A DNA stretch of 64,000 nt from Adineta vaga (taxonomy: Eukaryota > Rotifera). The notes under the pieces were generated by a model. It was not told the origin of the DNA. It made no database searches and saw only the letters and a program-made list of their open reading frames with translations. Within the stretch, counting starts at the first letter, position 1, and every line of letters starts with the position of its first letter. This document shows, piece by piece, positions 12,217-24,943 of this stretch. Made by a program: the position numbers and the translations under genes. Location of the stretch: positions 12,276,001-12,340,000 of the forward strand of contig CP075492.1 of the NCBI GenBank assembly GCA_021613535.1, in the 5' to 3' direction.

Positions 12217-13372
12217 ATGAGCAACGAAAACGAACGTCGCGGAAGTAGTCGAAGCAGTAGTCAAGGTTCTCCATATGTATCTCCATATGAATATACAAAA
12301 ACAGGTCTTTGTGGTGATCAACGAGATACAATGCTTCAAAATGAACTTCAATATTTAGTATGTCGATCGTTTTGGAATGATCTTATTCCATGAAAATGAA
12401 TATATGAATTTTTTTCTAGCCTGAATTAGGTAAATGCCGTCGTCGTGGTCATAAACTACCACCGCGATCATTCGTATATGGCGTTACAGTTCCACAACGT
12501 GATGGTGGAGTACCGGAAGGTAATTGATGCAAGTTATATAGACTGAAAATAAAGAAAATCTATTTAGCGATGTCTCATGGCCCTGAAAAAGAACGTTCTG
12601 TGAATCCTGATTATGAATTTGTACGTGATTATTCAGCATTAAATAAAGCAGCACTTGAAGCTGGTATGATCAATGCTAGAGATCAATCACGTTTTCGGTA
12701 TATATTAACGTTGTTTTCTATCTTTTCGAAGATATGGTTTACTGTCTATTTATAGAACTATTCATGATATTAAAAAGAAAGTTTTCATTCGTGATGTTTC
12801 ACATTCGAAAAAAACACGAAAATTTTCCGATGATATGATATTTGGTAACGCGAATAGGTAAACTAATTATTTTAGTTTTGTACATATTCATCATTGATTT
12901 CTCTCTATAGACCATCGACACCCATTGGAGAAGTTTTACAAAATCGTTTTCTTAACAATTGGCTTGACACAATGCAAGACAAACAAGCTGCTTTAGAGAA
13001 AAATCGTGCGGATGCAGCAGTAAATAATTGAATTTCTATCGTACAAAGCGTTCTTTTTCTCTTGTTTAGAATGCTTTTAAAGGAAGTTATCATACAAAAT
13101 CATCTCTTCTTCGTCAAGCGAAAATACCTGTTGAACCCAAACCTTTATGGAAAATGTCGAAATTTGCTAATGTAAGAGAAAGTTTCCTTCTGTACACTTA
13201 AAACTGATTGTTTTCGTTTTTCTCTCATCAGGGTGAAAATCAAGTTGATTCCTTTCGTACAGAAGCTGAACGTCGTCGAGCATACAGTGCTAATTCATTT
13301 GATTCAATACCTCGTCAAGGTGTATTTCATACTGGAATTTATAATGTTCCACGTACCACTGTCAAAACATAA
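12217..13372 (+). CDS. CFAP77: Cilia- and flagella-associated protein 77 homologue
   Basis: This is an axonemal microtubule-associated protein of the CFAP77 (DUF4483) family, about 274 residues. Seven exons are in phase: 12217-12357, 12420-12519, 12568-12697, 12756-12857, 12911-13019, 13070-13171 and 13232-13372. Family-like segments include FVYGVTVPQRDGGVPEAM, the LNKAALEAGMINARDQ region, MIFGNANRPSTPIGEVLQ and PLWKMSKFANG. ATG 12217 follows directly after an acceptor in the 5' UTR and gives MSNENERRGSSRSSS. The protein is expected in doublet microtubules of motile cilia, which suits a ciliated animal such as a rotifer. Confidence 0.75.
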
Positions 13373-13612
13373 TGAACATTTATTTTCTTTTTTTGCATCA
13401 TAGATTCTTTTTTATTTAACAACAAGAGAAAAAAAGAAGAGAGCTTTTGGAATGATGAAGATATCGAATGGTTGTAATTGTTTTCACTTGACTAAAAGAT
13501 ATCAGTATATATGTATATATATATATTCAACACATAGAAACATAGTGAAGTTAACGACTAGAGAAATATTAGTTAGAAAGAAATAGAAAAAGAAAATTTT
13601 GTTGTTTAGTTT

Positions 13613-15271
13613 TTAGGAAAAAATTCGATGAAGGCCATTTTGTTTCTCTGTATATGCATTGTGTAATCCAGCAAGAAATTCTTCATCATTCTAAAGAATA
13701 GCAACAAAGGAGTTTGATAAAATAAAAATCGTAATATAAGTTACTTGAAGCATGTCAACTAGCAATTGTCGAAGTGTATCTTTAGAAAAACGATTCGTTG
13801 ATGAATTTTGTTGATGTTGACAATGACAACATGAGGATGGTGTTGATGAAGTTTGTATCGGAGCAATGAGAACTATAAATGTAGAATAGTGAAGAAAATG
13901 TTTTTTTATACATGCTTCTCTTCATTACTTGGTGATTGAATAGTACGAACAGTTTGAAATTCGGATGGTGTCATTAAACGACCATGAGTATTCGAATGTG
14001 AATCAAACTAAAGATTCAAAACAGGTATTGAATATAATGCTTTACATTGATCTGTTACTCCATTGTTGCGACTTTGATTAGATATTGACCAATCCGATGT
14101 AGAATTTGGTGAGATTGAATGACGTTGAATAGGAACAGAAGGCTAAATAGAAATAATAATGGTATAATTGTGTTACGTGATGGTTAAATATACCTTAGAT
14201 ATGATTGGTACGGGTTTTACAAGATTATCTCGAGAATGATGATGTTCTTTTGATTTGATTGTTTCCACTGATGATGATGAAGACGGATGAAATAATTGTT
14301 TTTCTAGTTCAGTAACACTTAATGCTGGTTTTCCTAAAATTCCTAGTGTCTTCTTCAATTCTTGTTCACGTTCATCATTATTAGATGACAATGTGGGCGC
14401 ATCTTGTGCCGAGAATAGACGTAACAACGCAGCAGGCATTGCTGTCATTGGATCGATATTTATCGGATCTTGTTTACGTTTCTACGAATAAAACAATTGA
14501 ATGAAAGATGAAACGAAAAAAGAACCAAACAAACGGTTTCTTGAAATTTTTCTTTTGCATTGACAAGTAGAGAGAATATATCTGATGAATCTAGATTTAT
14601 TGTTAAAGATGAATTCTCATTCGATGGTTCCATGTCTTTTGCTTTAATTGTTAATCGTTTTAGACATTCAGTTACACGAGGACAATCTGTTTTCGAAATA
14701 AACCATATTCCATAAATATCTAATAGAAAAATATCTTCATAGATATTCGGGAAAAAAAGACAATGGAAAAGATATAATACCGCCGACATCAACTTTATAC
14801 TGAAGAAATGCTTCATAATTAGGTGAATGTTTAAATTCCATAGATGATTTGATAATTTGTACGAACGTTTCTCGTGAAACAGTACTTAATATAACAAAAC
14901 CATGATAAGGTTCACATGTTCTAGTAAGAACAATCGAACATATTTGTTTACATTCGTGATTAACGATGTTTTTTTTACCTTTCATAGACAAATAATGTGC
15001 CTTCAAGATCTTTGCGTTCCTAGACAGAATGAAAACTACTGTGGAAGAAAAATAAAGTGATTTTGAGTGTTTTTACCCATTCACGTTTATCAGCAAGAAA
15101 TTTATAAACACAAACACGTTGAGCTTGATCGATGATCTTTGTAATATATGGATCACGATTCTGTAATGCTTGAAGATTAATACGATTTAATTGATCTTCT
15201 TCATTGGAATTATCATTGGAAAGAGTTGTTAAACGATTTGAAATTGTTGTTGATGAAATTATCGTTGACAT
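13613..15271 (-). CDS. DCP1: mRNA-decapping enzyme 1 (DCP1)
   Basis: This is the EVH1-domain activator of DCP2, which removes the mRNA 5' cap in the cytoplasm and P-bodies. It has nine exons: 15077-15271, 14979-15019, 14781-14920, 14535-14719, 14194-14481, 14059-14142, 13929-14007, 13745-13872 and 13613-13690, giving about 405 residues. The EVH1 core is clear: NLQALQNRDPYITKIIDQA, then KREWERKDLEGTLFVYER, CEPYHGFVILS and DIYGIWFISKTDC. A linker rich in Ser and His follows. The C-terminus (KDTLRQLLVDMLQNDEEFL, then GLHNAY) matches the DCP1 trimerisation helix. The donors of the sixth and seventh exons were chosen to keep phase (GTAACA and GTAATG). Confidence 0.9.
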
Positions 15272-15788
15272 TATCGTTAGAGGAATAGACTAGACAATAT
15301 GTAAAGAATTGATTCGATCTATATCATATGAAAATAGGGAGAGAAAAAACGAGATAATCCATACCATTCGGATATAGAAGGTAAACTATGGATCAATATC
15401 GCTTGTTTGTGATTGATAGAAGAGATTCCATGGATTTGTATGCATTCATAATTGCATAGATAGATCTCGAGGTCTAATAAAACCTTGATGACTAATTTGA
15501 GTTATTTTTCATCATGATTTTGTTCTGTTTTTTTCGAGATTTTAGTTGTAAATGATGTATCGATCTTTAGATAAACGAAAGATCAACGATTTGTTACATG
15601 TAGAGTAGAAAATTACGAGTAATTCTATCCATAACCTCGAATATCTTAGAAAAACAGGACCATGATTAGTTTTCTTCTACTTATACCATATAAACAAACA
15701 TCTTTTCCATACATATGATTAAGCCGAATTGACTTTGGAAACAAGTAATTTAAAATTCTGTATTCTTTTCTTCAGATATACTTTTATC
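15272..15788. other. Head-to-head intergenic region between DCP1 and FITM
   Basis: Divergent promoter region between the leftward DCP1 and the rightward FITM genes. An acceptor-like TTCTTCAG lies just before the FITM start, suggesting a 5' UTR intron. No other coding signal is seen. Confidence 0.4.
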
Positions 15789-16706
15789 ATGTCCGCTATT
15801 CGTCCAAGTAAGTCGATAAAGAGACATCGATCTCTTTCTACACCCATACCTCCAACTCGAAAAATGTCCAAACCAACATTAAATCTTCCATCATCACTAT
15901 CATCCGATATTGGTCGTATATTTCATCATGTCATTCTATCCTTTTGTCGTCGTATCATATTCGCTCCACCAACATTGAAAATTCTTGTTTATTTCTCTCT
16001 GATTATTCTTGGACCTTTTCTAAAAGATCTCCATGTTGTATCAAATGCGTCTCTATCTCTCAAAACGAATAGTTTCAATCAATATATCTCACGTATTGGT
16101 TGGACATGGTCTATTCTTTTATTACTTCCATTTGTTTATTTAACAAGTTTAATCTATACACATGGTCATTATGGTTTGATTATTCGTCATTTACTTCGTT
16201 TGTTCATAGCGACTATGATTTGGTATATCAGTACTTCAATATTTATTCGTATTGAATCTTTAACAGGTATGTGTAAGCCAGTTAATATTCGTGGAATTAC
16301 AAGTCGATTTTGTCGTGCGAGTCGATATCAATGGCAAGAAGGGCATACATATTTTCTTCTTTATGCACTTCTTGTTATCAATGAAGAAGTGAAATTTTAT
16401 AGTGATAATTGGAAAAAAATCGAAGATGCTAATAAATATGCGAACAATAATCCTATTGATCAGACTCGTATTCGATTATTTTCAATACCAATTACAATTC
16501 TCTATATGTTATTAGCTATTTTAACTATTCTCTGGGAATTTATGCTTTTATCAACTGTTTTCTATTTATATAACATTTTACATAAGTTAATAGCCGCTTC
16601 TTTTGCAGTTTTCTTTTGGTTTATTACCTATCGTATATGGTATAGACAAAATAGCAGATCGAAATATGTACCGTGTGCCCCCGGTGATGGTTTTATCATT
16701 ATATAA
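15789..16706 (+). CDS. FITM2: Fat storage-inducing transmembrane protein (FITM/FIT2 family)
   Basis: This is an ER multipass membrane protein of about 305 residues that acts in lipid-droplet formation; FIT2 cleaves acyl-CoA on the lumenal side. It is a single exon. ATG 15789 gives MSAIRPSKSIKRHRSLST, a basic cytosolic tail, followed by six hydrophobic segments. ATMIWYISTSIFIRIE closely matches the FIT2 'TAIWY..TSIF..IE' segment. WQEGHTYFLLYALLVINEE matches the 'GHSFLL....ALMIVEE' block that carries the first catalytic His (here near residue 185). At the place of the second catalytic His, near residue 258, this protein reads FYLYNILHK, so the His looks replaced by Tyr, with a His four residues on. 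It ends 108 bases from the stop of the receptor kinase on the other strand. Confidence 0.85.
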   Translation: MSAIRPSKSIKRHRSLSTPIPPTRKMSKPTLNLPSSLSSDIGRIFHHVILSFCRRIIFAPPTLKILVYFSLIILGPFLKDLHVVSNASLSLKTNSFNQYISRIGWTWSILLLLPFVYLTSLIYTHGHYGLIIRHLLRLFIATMIWYISTSIFIRIESLTGMCKPVNIRGITSRFCRASRYQWQEGHTYFLLYALLVINEEVKFYSDNWKKIEDANKYANNNPIDQTRIRLFSIPITILYMLLAILTILWEFMLLSTVFYLYNILHKLIAASFAVFFWFITYRIWYRQNSRSKYVPCAPGDGFIII

Positions 16707-16814
16707 GAGAAGAAAAAAAAGAGTTAAGAATGCATTTATATGTGTGTTTGTTTTATTTTGTATTTTATCTTATTCAATGGAAAAAAAATATAGATATATA
16801 AATGAAGGTACGAA

Positions 16815-18528
16815 TCAAACACGTCGAAGACGATATAATGCAGGTCGAGCATTTAAACGAGATTCCGGTTCATGTTTCCAACAATCTTCAATAATTGTGA
16901 ATACTTGAGAGATTTTCTTCATATGATAAGGAAAATAGAAACGATTACAAAATGAATATTTTTAAAAACAAAGCCACATACCGAATTCATATTTGGTGTA
17001 TAATGAATTACTGGTCGTTTCCTATCGTTAACTACAACTCGATGAAGTATTTCTAAAATTCTATTGTCATTTAATTCATTCGAATTGATATATTCTGCGT
17101 AAGGAAGTTGATACTCAATATCATCTAAACAAAAACAATTTTCAAACAAATCCCACCACTTTTCTTTCTACTTACTCGAATAATCTTGACATTGAGTAAC
17201 AATTTCCCAAAGAACAAGACCAAGTGCATACATATCAACTTTACATAAAGCTTCACTTGTATGCGTAATCGCTAGTTCAAGTAATTCCGGTGCCATATAT
17301 CGATAAGTACCAATCTGAATGAAATCATTCGTTGTTAAAATAGGTGGAAGACATTTCGCTAAACCAAAATCAGTTAAACATAAACTAAGTTCAGAATTAG
17401 ATTTTATTAGAATATTGGAACTTTTAATATCACGATGAATAATAATTGGTTTACGAATACGGTTTGCTGGCGAGTAAATATTTGTTGAAAGATCTTCATA
17501 ATGAAGATAATCAGTTGCATCAAGAAGAGAAAGAAGAAATGTATAACAGGTTGACCACGATAATTTATGAGAATGAAGATAATTTTGAAGAGAACCAAGT
17601 TCATAATATTCAAGTAAAATGTATGGAGATAAACCATACCAACCATGACTAATAAAACTAAAAAACGGAAGGAATATTTTTCTTAAGAATCAAATTGTAT
17701 GACCTGTACGTACCTGACAATAGCTGAATGATGAACTATTCTTAAAATTTGTATTTCATTATCAAAAAGATTTCGATAATCTTGTCCATGATAAACTTTA
17801 ACAGCAACAGGTTTCTTTTCGTATTGAAAATTACCTTTGTCTGTCATCCAAGCACGATATATAATACTCGTTTTTCCATGACTAATAATTGATTGATATG
17901 TTGGATTTGATGAAAGAAATTCATCAATTTCTGCATGTGAAACATTTGTTGAAGTTGTTGAAAGATTCGCCAGTAAAGATCGATTATCTTTGTCATTTTC
18001 TTTATGAAATCCGTGATGTTTAACGATTACAATCAATACAATAATACTTATAAAACTGATAACGAAAATTATAATCATCAATGGAAGAAACCAATTGTTC
18101 TCTTCTTGGTATTTGAATAAAGTTTCATTGTAAGATATTCTATTATATAAATTTTCAGCTGCTTTCCATTTTAATGTACAATTATCCGAATTACATCGAC
18201 ATAGAAGATTATTACCAGTTTGATCAACATCCAGAATACATTCTGTTATATTCAAATATTTACCTTCGAAATCATCAAGCATCGCTAGTTGACGAATGCG
18301 TATGAGATGTGTTTTTGTTTTCGAATCATTATCAATAGTATAAATACCTAAACAACGACGTGTGATCGATTGTGTTGTAATATATGTGCATAAGGAGACA
18401 TTTTTATCACAGGAAGGAAGTGTACTAGTTTCATTATTAAAAATATTGTAAACTGGACATATGAGTGATGTAGTCGTTGAAATAATGAGAAAGATAGAAA
18501 GGTTTAGAAGAAGAAACATATTGACCAC
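16815..18528 (-). CDS. TGF-beta/activin type II receptor Ser/Thr kinase
   Basis: This is a single-pass receptor kinase of about 513 residues. Exons are 17714-18528, 17176-17657, 16982-17124 and 16815-16916, all in phase. It has a signal peptide (MVNMFLLLNLSIFLIIS), then a Cys-rich ectodomain with N-glycosylation sites that ends in CRCNSDNCT, the family's closing Cys cluster. A transmembrane helix (FLPLMIIIFVISFISIIVLI) follows near residue 150. The kinase domain has PVAVKVY with the ATP-binding Lys, HRDIKSSN near residue 348, DFGLAK, GTYRYMAPE and a final DCWKHEPESRLNARPA. There is no GS box before the kinase, which fits type II rather than type I. It would bind activin or BMP ligands and phosphorylate type I receptors. 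Confidence 0.85.
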
Positions 18529-19170
18529 GGGTCAATAGGAGAAAAGAATGAAATTAAGAAAATATTGATCGTCAGAAAATTAGCTTTGTTAGGAAAACGA
18601 ACGAATGATTGATCAATTCATTGAGAGATACACTACTGTCATCTATAGAAGATATTTCTCAGTTAATTGAGGAAAGATTCTTGTATTCCTTAAAGATAAT
18701 GTTGTTCTGTATTGATACTGTGTGTTTTCTTCAAAATACTCTATTGTTCATCCTGCTGCTGCTGCTACTTCTTCTTCTTCCAGTCATTAATATTTTCAAT
18801 TCGATTAACATTCGAAATTAGTTTCAGCAATGTGATCGACTAATACGTTACTGGGAAGAAATTATGTACTTCAACATTTTTTGTCTCTACTTCCGTTTCA
18901 GATTTGATATTAACGTACTAGTTTACTTCCTGTGATTGCGTAACATGTTTTTCTAAAGAAGAAAATACAGGTAAGTCATAGAAATTATCTTCAACGTACA
19001 CTGCAGTCAAGTGTGACGAGAATGTTTTGCATTCTTTTTCTTTTTATGGTGAAAATACCATTAATATTTAATCTGATGTAATGGTTACATATATAAGTTA
19101 TAATTTCTAATAACCATCAACAAGATAAAAAATATTCGTTCATAATATTTTTCTTTCAGATCTGTATTTG
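18529..19170. other. Intergenic promoter region
   Basis: Region between the leftward receptor kinase and the rightward F-box gene. It has a short CTG/CTT-rich run at about 18753-18780 and an acceptor-like TTTCAG at 19159 just before the F-box gene start. No gene is seen. Confidence 0.4.
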
Positions 19171-21095
19171 ATGGCTTCAGAAACTGTTTTTTCTCTATCA
19201 AAAGATAATGATATGTCTACATTACATATTAAGACCAATCAGACGAAACAAACTACTTCGAATTCATATCAAAAGTAATGAATCAATTTTTTTTCGAATT
19301 CTTCAGAATAAAGTTTACTTTATGTTCAGTTCTAGTTATCTTGAAATGCTTCCAAATGAAATCTTTCCTATCATCTTTACCAACTTACACCACAATGATA
19401 TTTTTCATATTTTTTTCGATCTCAATCAACGTTTTCGATCTTTAGTTACTGAATTCACGACTCATCTTACAATTGATAACAATGAATCACCTAAATGGAT
19501 TGATAGATGTATGCCATACATTGAAAATAACATAAAAACGATGAAACTACGTGGCCATCATATTCCATATGTGTTCACATTGAAATATTCATACTCAAAT
19601 CTTCGTTCAATCACTATTACTTCGAAGGGTCGTTATGAATGGCTAATGGAACTAATTATAGTGGATAATTTACCTGTGATAGATGTTATCAATGCATTGA
19701 ATGTTCTCCATATTAGTCGTTTCGAAGTCCATCCTTCATACTATCCATATATGTACGAAAAGGTAAGATGATAATTTAGCATTCACTACTGCTATAATTT
19801 GAGAATCTCTACATTTTAGGCAAACAGCTCAATTTTTTATAATTGGTCACAAAACTTTGTTGACATGATACCATGTCCTGCTGTTCGACGTTTATGGTGC
19901 AACGATTGTGTGGAAGATATGTTATTCTGGTTAGGTGCTCTTGCACCTAAGTTAACTTGTCTCGAACTTCCTTGTCTTTATCCAGATATAAGGACTTGTG
20001 ATTCAATTGCTTTGGTCTCTCATATTAGCACTCCACGATATTTGACTGAAATCAATATTATACTGGATAGTCAAGGATCTTTTTTTCGTTGGTCAGATTA
20101 TAACAATTTTCAAACGTTTATTCAATGTTATCAATCATCACTAAAACGAGTGATATTAGATTTTAATACTGATGTAATAACAGATGGTCGTTGGTTAGAG
20201 TCCTTATTCTCTCCATGTCCACATCTTGAATATTTTTCATTTATTAATCAATGCAAATCAAAGGATATTGACATAGATGATTTAGTACAATCATTTAAAA
20301 GTGAATGGTGGCTCGATATTTGTCGTCCACCAGTATTTATTCATAAGAATATTTCCAATAAGATACTTATTGCTTCAATGCCCTGTTCATTTAACTTCTA
20401 TTTCGAGTTTTCGACTGATTTCAATACGTGGTACCTGAACAAAGAACAAATCGAATCATCACTTATTCGCTTTACTAAAAAACCATTACTAACTATTACA
20501 AATACATTACCATTTACTATGAAGACATTGGAACTTTTCAGTCATATATTTAGTGTGACAAACCAAATATTATGGTGTACGAATTGGGAATTACTCGAAG
20601 CAAATGATTTATTCGAACAAGTTAGTAAAACTTTGTTTTCTGTACTAATATATACATTATTTAACTAAAAATTCTCTGATTCTATATGGGAAATGTCAAC
20701 TATAGTTTCTTTCAATTTCTAATTATATATTATTGTTTTTCTAGCTTACGAATGGTACATTAACACAACCGATATTACCAAATGTAAAACGAATGGTTAT
20801 CAATCATTCATCAGGCATAACTGCATTATCATTTGCAGTATGGCTTCTTTTAGCACCTAATATACGAACGATCATCTTCGAAACAAATCGTAAAATAGAC
20901 AATCAAAGTGAACAGTGGAAATGGTTATGCGAACTCAGTGATGCTCTTTTAAATGCTAACGAATATGAAAAGACGATCTTTAAACGTATTAAGAAGGTAG
21001 AATCAACATGTCACGATAAAAATATCTCTCATTATGAATGGTCACTGAAGATGGAAACATTGATTGAAACCATATTTCCAGAAGCGAATTTATAA
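19171..21095 (+). CDS. F-box domain protein
   Basis: This encodes a protein of about 562 residues in four exons: 19171-19274, 19330-19762, 19820-20620 and 20745-21095, all in phase. After a polar N-terminus (MASETVFSLSKDND) comes an F-box: YLEMLPNEIFPIIFTNLHHN, then DIFHIFFDLNQRFRSLV, residues about 38-75. Loose leucine-rich segments follow (for example LTCLELPCLY). Such F-box proteins recruit substrates to SCF ubiquitin ligases; the substrate here is unknown. The motif style is typical of large F-box families in bdelloid rotifers, which is a recollection and not a search result. The first exon was found by splice phase (AA|T) and avoids a start inside an intron. Confidence 0.7.
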
Positions 21096-21229
21096 TTTTC
21101 TATCTTTTATGTTTTATGTTTTAAGCATTTTAAAAGAATCTGTTCCGAGTATCTCTAATGTTAATTGTTTTGAAGATCGTGATAAATATTCTACTCTAGT
21201 ACATTTTATTTTCGATACTGAACATTTCT

Positions 21230-22203
21230 CTAGATTAATAACGATGATCTTTGAATGACTCGATGATGAAAATGATAACAAAGTATATAGATAAAAAATA
21301 TAATCAATAAAATTAGAATAATCGCCGTAAAAATAAAGATATATGTAATGAGATGAGTTGCTCTTCGAATTGCTAATAAGATCTTTTGATAATGTTCATC
21401 AAATAATAATTGATATTCCGATACATGAGTAGTTGTTTCAAGTATTTTTTCTTGATCAATCGATAAAACAACATGAAAATCAGGTATTTCAGTTGAATTC
21501 TCATCGTCATTTTCCTGAACTTTTGTATCAAGAGATTTGTATCTAGAAAAGAAGAAATCGTTTGAGATTTTTCTTTTATTTTATAAGTTAACAAAACAAA
21601 CTTTGGAAAGAAATGACATTGACCTGATTGAATCTGAAGAGTTTTGCTTTCGAATGACATACAATTACTTTGTAAAACATCATTCCATGTAAAATTATCA
21701 TAAATAAAAAATTGACATTGATTTATTTGTACAAGAAATTCAATAGATTGATTAGTAAATATATTTAAAGATTCAAATGGAATATAAAATGCATTGATAA
21801 GAATAAATCGTTGATCATATTGATTTATTTCACTTTTATAATCTTTGATTTGAATTTGATGATTAATTATTAGAGATATATTAATTTGATTGGAATTTAT
21901 TGACATTGGCCAAGTTTCATATTGATATAAATCAATAATAATCCAGATTAATCGTGATTGAGAACGACAAAGAAATGTTAAATCAATTTCGATGGGTAAA
22001 ATTTCAATAGATAATGATGATGATGGACACTTGTATGGCACAAGTATTTGATTATTTAATGGAGGTTGAAGACTTTGGGTAAAATTTTGTTCACAATGAA
22101 TATACCATTGTGTATGATGATTTATAATACCAATTGGATGATGCATATTTGCATTATTAGAAATAGGAAATATGAAGAGGAAAAGAAAAGATAAAACAAT
22201 CAT
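21230..22203 (-). CDS. Unrecognised type I membrane protein
   Basis: I do not recognise this family. Two exons (21602-22203 and 21230-21542, phase-2 join CCA AA|A) encode about 304 residues. It starts with a signal peptide (MIVLSFLFLFIFPISN). An ectodomain of about 240 residues follows with several N-x-S/T sites and a few Cys, Ile- and Gln-rich. One transmembrane helix (ITYIFIFTAIILILLIIFF) lies near the C-terminus, before a short His-rich cytosolic tail. The splice donor GTTTGT is weak. Without the splice the protein would lack its membrane anchor, which supports the spliced model. It converges on the F-box gene, with about 135 bases between stops. Confidence 0.55.
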
Positions 22204-23685
22204 TCAATATGTTTGCCAGATTGGATTATTATTCGAACTAAAACAAACGAATTGAAACATGTAAGTACAACAACAAAAAAAAAGATGAAAAAGAAAAGTC
22301 TCGTATTAAACTGAATGATCACATAGTCAGTTGACTTGTCTAGTCATCGATGATATCTGACGATGTCAATTGCTTTCGATAGAGAGACTAAATATGATTG
22401 TCAATGATCACGTCACACTTCGTTTCTTTTCTTAATATGACACCTCACTTAGTACAAATCTTGATAATACACACATATCTTTCTCTTTTCAAGTATAAAT
22501 GTATCTATCCGAGAAAATTAGTTCAATTGATTCAGTGAATGAATAGAGATCAATATCATGCTTAATAGTAAGACTACAGAGAAGTTCGACTATGAATAGA
22601 ATATATTCTGTTATGTTTACTCAATTGGACTAACAAGAAAAGGATAAAAAAAGAAAGGAAACAATAATAATATTTGATTATATGTTTCTCATTACGTACA
22701 CATTGATGATCTACTTTTTCAATATATAACAGTTAGAATATCTACTCTCTTAAAAGTTCAAATTGACATACAATATTTTTATAATTCATTGTGTTTAATT
22801 TTGATTGACAAGACACACTTGAGTTAATTAAATGGAATAGATCCAAGAAGAAAATCTGTTAGGATTTTATTATGTCTGAATATGTTGTCAAATAATGAAG
22901 CAATAGAATGCTTTATTGAGGTCTATAAATAAATAAATACCATACTATTGGAAAGACTACAAAAACATAGTGAAGTTATTAAGATAATCAAACCATAAAC
23001 AAAGAAATCAATGTGATAAGGACATATTTGTACTTATTGATAGATTGATATCGTCAGAAATATTTTGAGTCGATTGCTGTTTTAAATCACTATCATAAAA
23101 AATATAGGAAAGTGTTATTTTTCGTTCTTGTTCTTTTTGTAATCTATTTACAAGAAAATCCATTAATTTCTTAATGATAAAATGTATTTATTGCATAAAT
23201 CTATCAACACATCATTGTACCATATCATGTTACAGTATGATTTAGCAAAAAAAAGACAAAATCATGGAAGAAATCGATTGAAACAGATGAGATCATTATG
23301 TACTTTAAAAGTAATGATTAAATTTGTTACAAGCAACTGTCATATTCATCAGAATTCTAATTTGACATTCATCGATAAATACTCGTTCCAATCAAAACAT
23401 CTAATCATCTTTTAAGTAGATGTTTAGTATATGAATTGTATCAATGAATATCTGATTACTAGATATTCTTTTACAAGATGAGAATTTACTTAATCTCTAC
23501 AAATAGATCGATTGTAATAACTTGTATACAATTTTCATTACGATATATTATACGTTTCATCGTTCTCTCTCGCTCTCAATGAAGGAGCAGACAAACCGAT
23601 GTAAAATGAGTATTGATACTTTTCTTATCAATGAATAGAAAAACCATCGATTTAAGTTACATTATTCGTTTATTTTGTGTTAAGA
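22204..23685. other. Intergenic, about 1.5 kb
   Basis: No supported gene. A small ORF (23182-23415 +) has no homology I recognise and poor codon character. This region separates divergent genes, so both promoters must lie here. Confidence 0.4.
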
Positions 23686-24396
23686 ATGAGTGGAGGAATT
23701 CTTGTTCTTCTACTTCCAATATTTTTTATTTTTAGTTTAATTATTAATCAACAATCGAATGAGTTAGAGGATGTCATTCCTCACCGATGGAAATATAACA
23801 TTCCAATTCAAGTTAATAATCGAGTTAATGTCGAATTTTTTGTTATGTCAAAATGTCCTGATGCAAAAAAATGTGAAATATCATTTTCTCCAAGTTTGTT
23901 AAAACTTTCTTCAATTATCAATTTTACTCTATCGTTTATTGCCTTGGAATCTGAAACAAATCATTTCGAATGTATGCATGGTATTGATGAATGTATAGGT
24001 AATCGACAACAATTATGTATACAAAATATGTATTCAACATCGGTATTTATTCAATATCTTCGATGTCAAGCAAAAGAGTTCTATACAATACCACGGAATG
24101 GTGAACGTTGTGCAAATGAAACGTCGAAAAATATTATCAATTGGTCAGATGTGGAAAGGTGTGTGACATCGGAAAGATCGAATGATTTATTTCATCGATC
24201 ATTAGAACGAACACGTTTAGCATTAGCAAAAAAATCCTGTACAATTCATTTGAATGGTGTCTTTTGGTGTATGCATGATGGTTATTGGAATGATTGTAAG
24301 GAAGGATATGATGAGAAAAGTTTTATTAAAGCAATTTGTTCAAGATATAATGGAACAAATAAACCAATCGAATGTCGAAACATCGATTCGAATTGA
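23686..24396 (+). CDS. GILT-family lysosomal thiol reductase-like protein
   Basis: This is a secreted or lysosomal protein of about 236 residues related to gamma-interferon-inducible lysosomal thiol reductase. ATG 23686 opens a signal peptide (MSGGILVLLLPIFFIFSLII). The active-site strand reads VEFFVMSKCPDAKKCE, and the family signature appears as CMHGIDECIGNRQQLC. Several Cys pairs and N-glycosylation sites follow. The standard C-x-x-C is altered: the first Cys is followed by P-D-A, and the next Cys is six residues on (CPDAKKC). Disulphide reduction by the usual mechanism is therefore uncertain. Single exon. GTG at 23677 is not needed as a start. Confidence 0.75.
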   Translation: MSGGILVLLLPIFFIFSLIINQQSNELEDVIPHRWKYNIPIQVNNRVNVEFFVMSKCPDAKKCEISFSPSLLKLSSIINFTLSFIALESETNHFECMHGIDECIGNRQQLCIQNMYSTSVFIQYLRCQAKEFYTIPRNGERCANETSKNIINWSDVERCVTSERSNDLFHRSLERTRLALAKKSCTIHLNGVFWCMHDGYWNDCKEGYDEKSFIKAICSRYNGTNKPIECRNIDSN

Positions 24397-24943
24397 AATT
24401 TAGAAACTTTGTATGCCATTTGCTGGGTAGTTTATTTAATAATATTGCTGGAAAATATTCATTTTGTTTTTGTGATTCTTAGCTTACTTTCCGATGTTTT
24501 GTAGTGTGAATGAATAAAAATTCAGTGATTTGAATCGAGAACTATAGAAAAATGTTTGTAAAAAACAATTTACTCATTTCCAAGACAGTCCACGTCTTAA
24601 TTTCGCAATATATTTTTAATATCGAGCCAATAAAGTAAAGAAGCGTGTTGTATTTCTATTGGTTAGTAGAAATATGCGGTACACCTTTTTTATGAGTTTA
24701 TTTATGTAAAGTAGAAGATGAGTAAGTCAGTTGGAATGATGGAAAAAAAGAGTAGAATTACTCATCGAGCTAATGAGACAAAGGTATGACGTGGTCTCTT
24801 CTTGCTGTACCAATAAAATTCGAAATAATTTGCTTTTCTCTGGGTTTTTCGATGCTATATAAGCAATTGAAAGTTAATAATTCTATTAATTGAACAGATT
24901 TTTTCTGAAGAATTATATTTTATCATGTTTTTGCAATTGGCAT
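24397..24943. other. Intergenic; RdRP promoter region
   Basis: AT-rich spacer, with a TATATAA-like string near 24857 (about 85 bases before the RdRP start). No coding sequence is seen. Confidence 0.35.

Noticed and set aside
16603-16908. 101-codon plus-strand ORF
   Set aside because: It overlaps the FITM 3' end in another frame and the antisense of the last receptor-kinase exon.
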